Source: Pyronema omphalodes
Taxonomy: Eukaryota > Ascomycota > Pezizomycetes > Pezizales > Pyronemataceae
Assembly: GCA_024516155.1 (NCBI GenBank)
Contig: JAJJXM010000230.1
Location: 1-10,583 of the forward strand
Reading direction: 5' to 3'
DNA length: 10,583 nt
Below are positions 7,990 to 10,583 of the stretch, in pieces (within the stretch, counting starts at the first letter, position 1; each line of letters starts with the position of its first letter). Made by a program: the position numbers and the translations under genes. The notes beneath the pieces are model-generated. The model did not search any database and was not told the origin of the DNA. It saw only the letters and a list, made by a program, of their open reading frames with translations.

Positions 7990-7997
7990 CTCTGATT
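7990..7997. repeat. 8-bp target-site duplication, left (CTCTGATT)
   Basis: CTCTGATT immediately outside the left terminal inverted repeat; an identical copy follows the right end at 8893-8900. An 8-bp duplication is the hAT-superfamily size. Confidence 0.93.
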
Positions 7998-8019
7998 CAG
8001 AGCTCCCCACGGTCCGTCC
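7998..8019 (+). repeat. hAT-like terminal inverted repeat, left
   Basis: Starts CAGAGCTCCCCACGGTCC and is a perfect 22-bp inverted match to 8871-8892. The match degrades after base 22 by a small indel. Confidence 0.93.
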
Positions 8020-8115
8020 GGTCCAGTCCTGGCTACGGACCGGACTGGACCGCATATCACGGTCCGGTCCGGTGCTTGGACTGGGACTGGCAGTCATTTT
8101 TACACGGTGGACTGG
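8011..8115. repeat. Left subterminal GGTCCGGTCC / GGACTGGACC cluster
   Basis: At least seven GGTCC-, GGACC- or GGACTGG-type units in both orientations, including GGTCCAGTCC at 8020-8029 with its exact inverse GGACTGGACC at 8042-8051, GGTCCGGTCCGG near 8062-8073, and GGACTGGACC at 8109-8118. Likely transposase-binding or hairpin-forming sequence, by analogy with hAT subterminal repeats. Confidence 0.8.
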
Positions 8116-8123
8116 ACCGCCTG

Positions 8124-8194
8124 TGGGTGACCGTAGGTGACCATAAGGTCACACAAAATCACTCGCAGGTGACCATGGGTGACCGTGGGTGACT
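8124..8194 (+). repeat. GGTGACC ~10-bp-period repeat block
   Basis: GGTGACC occurs at 8126, 8136, 8168 and 8178, with GGTGACT at 8188 and an inverted GGTCAC at 8148. Within each cluster, spacing is exactly 10 bases (about one helical turn), so copies face the same side of the DNA. A motif distinct from the GGTCCGGTCC class; only a partial counterpart (GCAGTCACCTGCAG, 8742-8756) is at the other end. Confidence 0.8.
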
Positions 8195-8740
8195 GCAGTT
8201 TTAGTTTTTGAGCGCGCAGAAATTTCAACAGTGATTCTTATTATATCTTTTGCTACAAGAATTGATCACTACGATTTCAGAGCGGACCTAAGTAATCCCA
8301 ATGAATTGCCAAAGGTTTCATGATTACTTTTGCTAATGTTTCCCCATTTTCCCAAATTTCCCCTGACAAAGAACAGGAAAATTGTAAACAATTGAGGTTC
8401 ATTGGTGTCGCAAACAAGAAAAGAAACAGATGCGGTGGATGGGAAAGGACAATTACTGGCAGGCTTAGATGGGAAAAGCTTCACTGCGATGGGAAAGGGG
8501 GGGCGAGGGTGGTCACGACACGATTTATTTGGAAGACTCTTTACATATGGAGTACCAAGAGAATCATCAGGACTACCCAGTGGTGGAGGCAAACACGCGT
8601 GAGATAAAAAATTTGCACCGGATGATTCTAGCCCCACCTTTGTTGACCGGCAAGCGGCCTTTCTGGTGGTCAGCTCGCTGTTAGCGGCGGGTGCTACTCC
8701 CAACCCACTAGTGCTTAGCGATAAGCGAGAAACCCGCGGT
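8195..8740. other. Interior of the hAT-like element, no recognised gene
   Basis: AT-richer than the ends at 8200-8400, then mixed. Several overlapping short frames exist: plus 8320-8607, plus 8469-8684 and minus 8751-8269. None shows a domain I recognise, and no start context or codon pattern favours one. It could be eroded transposase, captured host sequence or spacer. Confidence 0.5.
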
Positions 8741-8756
8741 CCTGCAGTCACCTGCA

Positions 8757-8870
8757 GTCCGGTCCAGTCTTTTTGTTTTCGAAACCTGGACCGGACTACA
8801 TGGTTGCAGTCCTCGAAAACATTGGACTGGACTGGACTACACCATGTAGTCCGGTCCAGTCCGCAGTCCT
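8757..8870. repeat. Right subterminal GGTCCAGTCC cluster with 17-bp palindrome
   Basis: Contains GGTCCAGTC, GGACCGGACT and GGACTGGACTGGACT units. A 17-bp perfect inverted pair, TGGACCGGACTACATGG (8787-8803) and its complement (8842-8858), is separated by 38 bases and could form a hairpin. It mirrors the left cluster in motif type but not in order. Confidence 0.8.
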
Positions 8871-8892
8871 GGACGGACCGTGGGGAGCTCTG
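8871..8892 (-). repeat. hAT-like terminal inverted repeat, right
   Basis: Perfect 22-bp inverse of 7998-8019, ending GTGGGGAGCTCTG on the + strand immediately before the right target duplication. Confidence 0.93.
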
Positions 8893-8900
8893 CTCTGATT
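8893..8900. repeat. 8-bp target-site duplication, right (CTCTGATT)
   Basis: Identical to 7990-7997. Removing 7998-8900 restores the LINE frame as ...GAEIWW-NNQRDLA..., which confirms that these 8 bases were duplicated at insertion. Confidence 0.93.
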
Positions 8901-9189
8901 ATTCCACCATATCTCCGCGCCAAAGTCCGCTTTGGACTGGACACACCCCTGGTCTATCAGTCTCGTCGCGGAAGGGGTCAGACCTGTCTCGTATCGTGCC
9001 AGCCTACACAGTGCGTTAAGGGTCCTTCATGCTGCAGTTGCTCTTTTATTTACATGTTGTCTAAAGGTAAGTCATCTATCTAAGTACATGCCGATCCATC
9101 GAATACGTCCTTCTCCCCCCTGCGCACCCGGTGAGACCACTGTCCCATTCGGCAACTTAACCTTCTCTACTGCGGTAATTGTATGGCGC

Positions 9190-9953
9190 GAGCCCAGTGA
9201 AAGTGGACTAGTTCCGACTTGGAGTCGTCGAAAGCCACCGCGTTCGCGTCGGCCCATCTGAAAGCTGTCGCCATGCCTTTGTCCAGTGCGCGTGCGTTGT
9301 CTTTGCGCGTTCTGCCTTGTACGACTATAGCTACGTCGTCTATGTAGCTGGGCGTCCATGCGTAAGGGTGTACCTGTTCTGACTCTTCGAATAGCGGGCG
9401 TAGATATAGCAAGAACAGTATGGGGGACGCGGGGGAACCTTGCGGGATTCCGGTCTCAACCGGGCGTTGTCTGTCGGTTTGGCCATCAAAAGCGAGGGCG
9501 ATTGTGCGGTCCTCGAGGAAGGACTTGCACGACGAGATCACCGGTTTCGGGCAGCCAAGTTGGCGCAGGGTTTGCTGCAACCTGTCGGCAGAGACATTGT
9601 CAAACGCCCCACAGACGTCTAGAAAGAGCGCAGTTGTTATCATGCGGTTAGTTTTTCCCATCTCTGCGTCGTGTACTAACGCCATCGCTGCGTCCATCGC
9701 GGATCGCTGAGGCGTCCTCCGATTTGGTCCCTGTGTAACAGAGCCAAGCGTGTTGCCATCAGCTTCTCGAGGACTTTACCTAGGTAATTTAGGAGGGCGA
9801 TCGGTCTGTACGCCTTCGGGTTGCTGTAGTCGGGCTTATGGGGCTTTGGGATGATGACCGTTGTGGCTTGTCGCCAACAGCGCGGGTGGTATCCTGTCGT
9901 GCCCAGTATGGCGTAGAGCGTCTTGATTTGGTCGGGGATAGGTAGGTATAATC
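9190..9953 (-). other. Reverse transcriptase domain of LINE ORF2
   Basis: Minus strand. N-terminal block WRQATTVIIPKPHKPDYSN and AYRPIALLNYLGKVLEKLM (about 9870-9766), then after a frameshift near 9710 the frame from 9697. Seen there: FLDVCGAFDNV with the first catalytic Asp (codon about 9617-9619), GIPQGSPASPILFLLYL (about 9451-9401), and YIDD (9346-9335) giving the other two catalytic Asp residues. FDDSKSELVHF follows. Palm and fingers motifs are complete. The frame breaks again near 9190. The finger N-terminus and all sequence upstream are missing. Spacing and wording match the non-LTR class rather than retroviral or group II RTs. Confidence 0.88.
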
Positions 9954-9969
9954 AAAAAAAAAAAAAAAA
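9954..9969 (+). repeat. A16 run at head-to-head junction
   Basis: Sixteen A residues between the 5'-truncated end of copy F (minus) and the 5'-truncated start of copy 3 (plus). It belongs to neither coding segment. It may be a microsatellite, non-templated addition or poly(A) residue of an older insertion. Confidence 0.8.
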
Positions 9970-10583
9970 TAACTCTACTTTTGATGGACGAGATGGAATA
10001 GTTGATGAAGTTGATGGAAACAGTGCTGGAGAACCCCTCCAGAACGTGGTCTTGGCAGGATCACCAGTTCCTTCGGCTTCAACAGACCAGCAACAAGCGA
10101 CAACTACCCGATCGCTGTATATATGGCGTCGCGAAATGATCCAGTTCATCCTTGAAGAATATGGAGCATGCGATGAAGCGCGCCTGGACAGAGCATTGCA
10201 AATGAACCACTCACGGATCAGTGCCCTAAGCTTGTTAGGTGTGAACCAGGACAACAAAGAGACTCACCGCCGCTTCGACACAGACGAAGAGAAGATGTAC
10301 GACATAAGCCACCACATCAACGACAGGTTTGACGCCGTTCTGGCGAAACTCAATGACCTGCACAGCGAAAATGCGAAGCTGCGCGCAGCATACGACTGTA
10401 CACAGCAGAAACAGCAGCTCTCAAGGCTGCTGTTGCGGCCCTGACGGGGAAAATCGACGAACAGCAACAAGTCATTTCGGCGCCCCCCTCACCCAACCTT
10501 ACGGCCTCTTCCTCAGCGATGGAAGAGATGACTATGCAACTGTCTGTCGTCCAACATGCATTCAGGATGTCCTGGACGCTGTT
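9970..10583 (+). mobile_element. Plus-strand LINE ORF1 segment, copy 3 (runs off window)
   Basis: Starts inside the ORF1 sequence at CTACTTTTGATGGACGAGAT, equivalent to 4842 in copy 2, and is collinear with it to the window end (GTCCTGGACGCTGTT, equivalent to about 5456). The 5' leader and poly-C tract are absent. It lies head-to-head with copy F. Confidence 0.8.
9974..10583 (+). pseudogene. LINE ORF1 (gag-like), partial, best-preserved N-terminal copy
   Basis: Open from about 9974 to 10444: TFDGRDGIVDEVDGN, AGSPVPSASTDQQQATT, a segment around RREMIQFILEEYGACDEARL, GVNQDNKETHRRFDTDEEKM, and a coil HHINDRFDAVLAKLNDLHSE followed by NAKLRAAYD. Heptad spacing of Val/Leu supports a coiled coil, as expected for LINE ORF1 multimerisation. 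A missing G (ACACAGCAGAAAC versus ACACAGGCAGAAAC in copy B) at about 10402 shifts the frame; the original frame resumes as LTGKIDEQQQVISAPPSP. A second lost base in CAACATGCATTC (about 10558) breaks it again. The region at 10110-10260 keeps sequence that is degraded in copy 2. Confidence 0.75.

Larger units (their letters stand above)
7998..8892. mobile_element. hAT-like non-autonomous DNA transposon, 895 bp
   Basis: Ends are 22-bp perfect inverted repeats (7998-8019 and 8871-8892) starting CAGAGCTCCCCACGGTCC, flanked by the perfect 8-bp duplication CTCTGATT. CA(G)-starting ends plus 8-bp duplications are diagnostic of hAT elements moved by an RNase-H-fold transposase with a DDE triad. Both subterminal regions are packed with GGTCCGGTCCAGTCC-type motifs, the usual place of transposase binding sites. 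The ~540-base interior has no recognisable transposase, BED zinc finger or dimerisation domain; a 160-codon minus frame (8751-8269) has no family resemblance I can name. Hence it is called non-autonomous. It lies in LINE ORF2 and is younger than that copy. Confidence 0.9.
5770..9953 (-). mobile_element. LINE copy F, Tad1-like, 5'-truncated, interrupted by a hAT-like element
   Basis: Minus-sense order: RT from motif TTVIIPKPHKPDYSNPKAYR (about 9863-9804), RT core, RT-distal region, RNase H, CCHC knuckle, ORF2 stop (6563-6565), ~790-base 3' UTR and CAAA-type tail. The order and motifs fit Tad1-like LINEs of fungi; the upstream apurinic endonuclease domain is missing because of 5' truncation near 9950. 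An 895-bp DNA transposon (7998-8892) split ORF2 later. The tail lies inside ORF1 of copy 2, so F probably inserted there. Confidence 0.85.
6563..9953 (-). pseudogene. LINE ORF2 polyprotein (RT, RNase H, CCHC), frameshifted
   Basis: The protein would copy LINE RNA into DNA at the nicked target. From N to C (minus strand): RT start YLPIPDQIKTLY (9949-9914); RT core 9697-9190; KVKLPNGTVV and RWIGMYLDR (about 9160-9075); FGAEIWWNNQRDLANILQ across the hAT insertion; GLPPVTTRLNNRQRKYALRI (about 7880-7821); RNase H (7490-7100); CNCP...DTSHLLLSCPEF knuckle; stop after RREQTPSFDD at 6563. Breaks: a frameshift near 9710 and one near 9190, TGA codons at 9072-9074 and 9027-9029, the hAT insertion, about four extra bases near 7957, and shifts near 7495, 6905 and 6815. 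The endonuclease domain is lost. Non-functional. Confidence 0.85.

Noticed and set aside
7990..8900. Interpretation as a Tc1/mariner, PIF or MULE-type element
   Set aside because: Target duplication is 8 bp, not TA, 3 bp or about 9 bp, and the ends begin CAGAG, which fits hAT.
9027..9074. In-frame TGA codons as evidence of an alternative genetic code
   Set aside because: The element carries several frameshifts as well, and Arg (CGA) fits the context of both sites; ordinary decay explains them.
9167..9697. RT could belong to a retrovirus-like or LTR element, or an integrated virus
   Set aside because: No LTRs, protease or integrase; RT-RNase H-CCHC order, simple-sequence 3' tail and 5' truncations are those of a LINE.
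1..10583. tRNA, rRNA, CRISPR arrays or host genes
   Set aside because: No tRNA-like cloverleaf, rRNA segment, spaced direct-repeat array or non-transposon coding frame could be supported on either strand.

Overview
This window contains no host gene that I can support. It is a nest of degraded transposable elements, mostly non-LTR (LINE) retrotransposons, with one non-autonomous DNA transposon inside them. The LINE ORF2 has a reverse transcriptase, an RNase H domain and a C-terminal CCHC knuckle. ORF1 is coiled-coil/basic, and 3' ends carry tetranucleotide tails. This layout fits the Tad1-like elements of fungi, so the most likely source is accessory, repeat-rich DNA of a filamentous fungus, probably an ascomycete. 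That assignment is inference from element type only.

Layout on the + strand: 1-147 is GGGA/GGA simple repeat. 148-1259 is a 5'-truncated LINE (copy A, minus) with a (TAAA)n tail, a purine-rich 3' UTR and the last ~90 codons of ORF2. 1260-3227 is a short composite element (copy B, minus): 5' leader with a poly-C tract, the N-terminal half of ORF1, then directly a 3' UTR and (CAAA)n tail. 3228-4000 is the 3' UTR plus last ORF2 codons of another LINE (copy C, minus). 4017-4515 is a 3'-UTR-only LINE fragment with a (TAAA)n tail (copy D, minus). 4537-5769 is a plus-strand copy of the same 5' leader plus ORF1 as in copy B, so B and this segment form a large inverted repeat. 5770-9953 is the longest LINE (copy F, minus): (CAAA)n-like tail, ~790-bp 3' UTR, then ORF2 from C-terminus back to the start of the reverse transcriptase, with several frameshifts and two in-frame TGA codons. 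9954-10583 is an A16 run and another plus-strand ORF1 copy running off the window.

Within copy F, 7998-8892 is an 895-bp element with 22-bp perfect terminal inverted repeats starting CAGAG and a perfect 8-bp target duplication (CTCTGATT), the hallmarks of the hAT superfamily. It sits in the RT-distal part of ORF2, and removing it with one target copy rejoins the LINE reading frame exactly. It has dense subterminal repeats and no transposase that I can recognise.

Nothing here looks functional as an autonomous element: every ORF is truncated or frameshifted. The most informative signals are the hAT insertion, the composite LINE derivative, repeated head-to-head junctions that resemble twin-primed 5' inversions, and a conserved small hairpin next to the LINE 3' tails with mosaic 3' tips.
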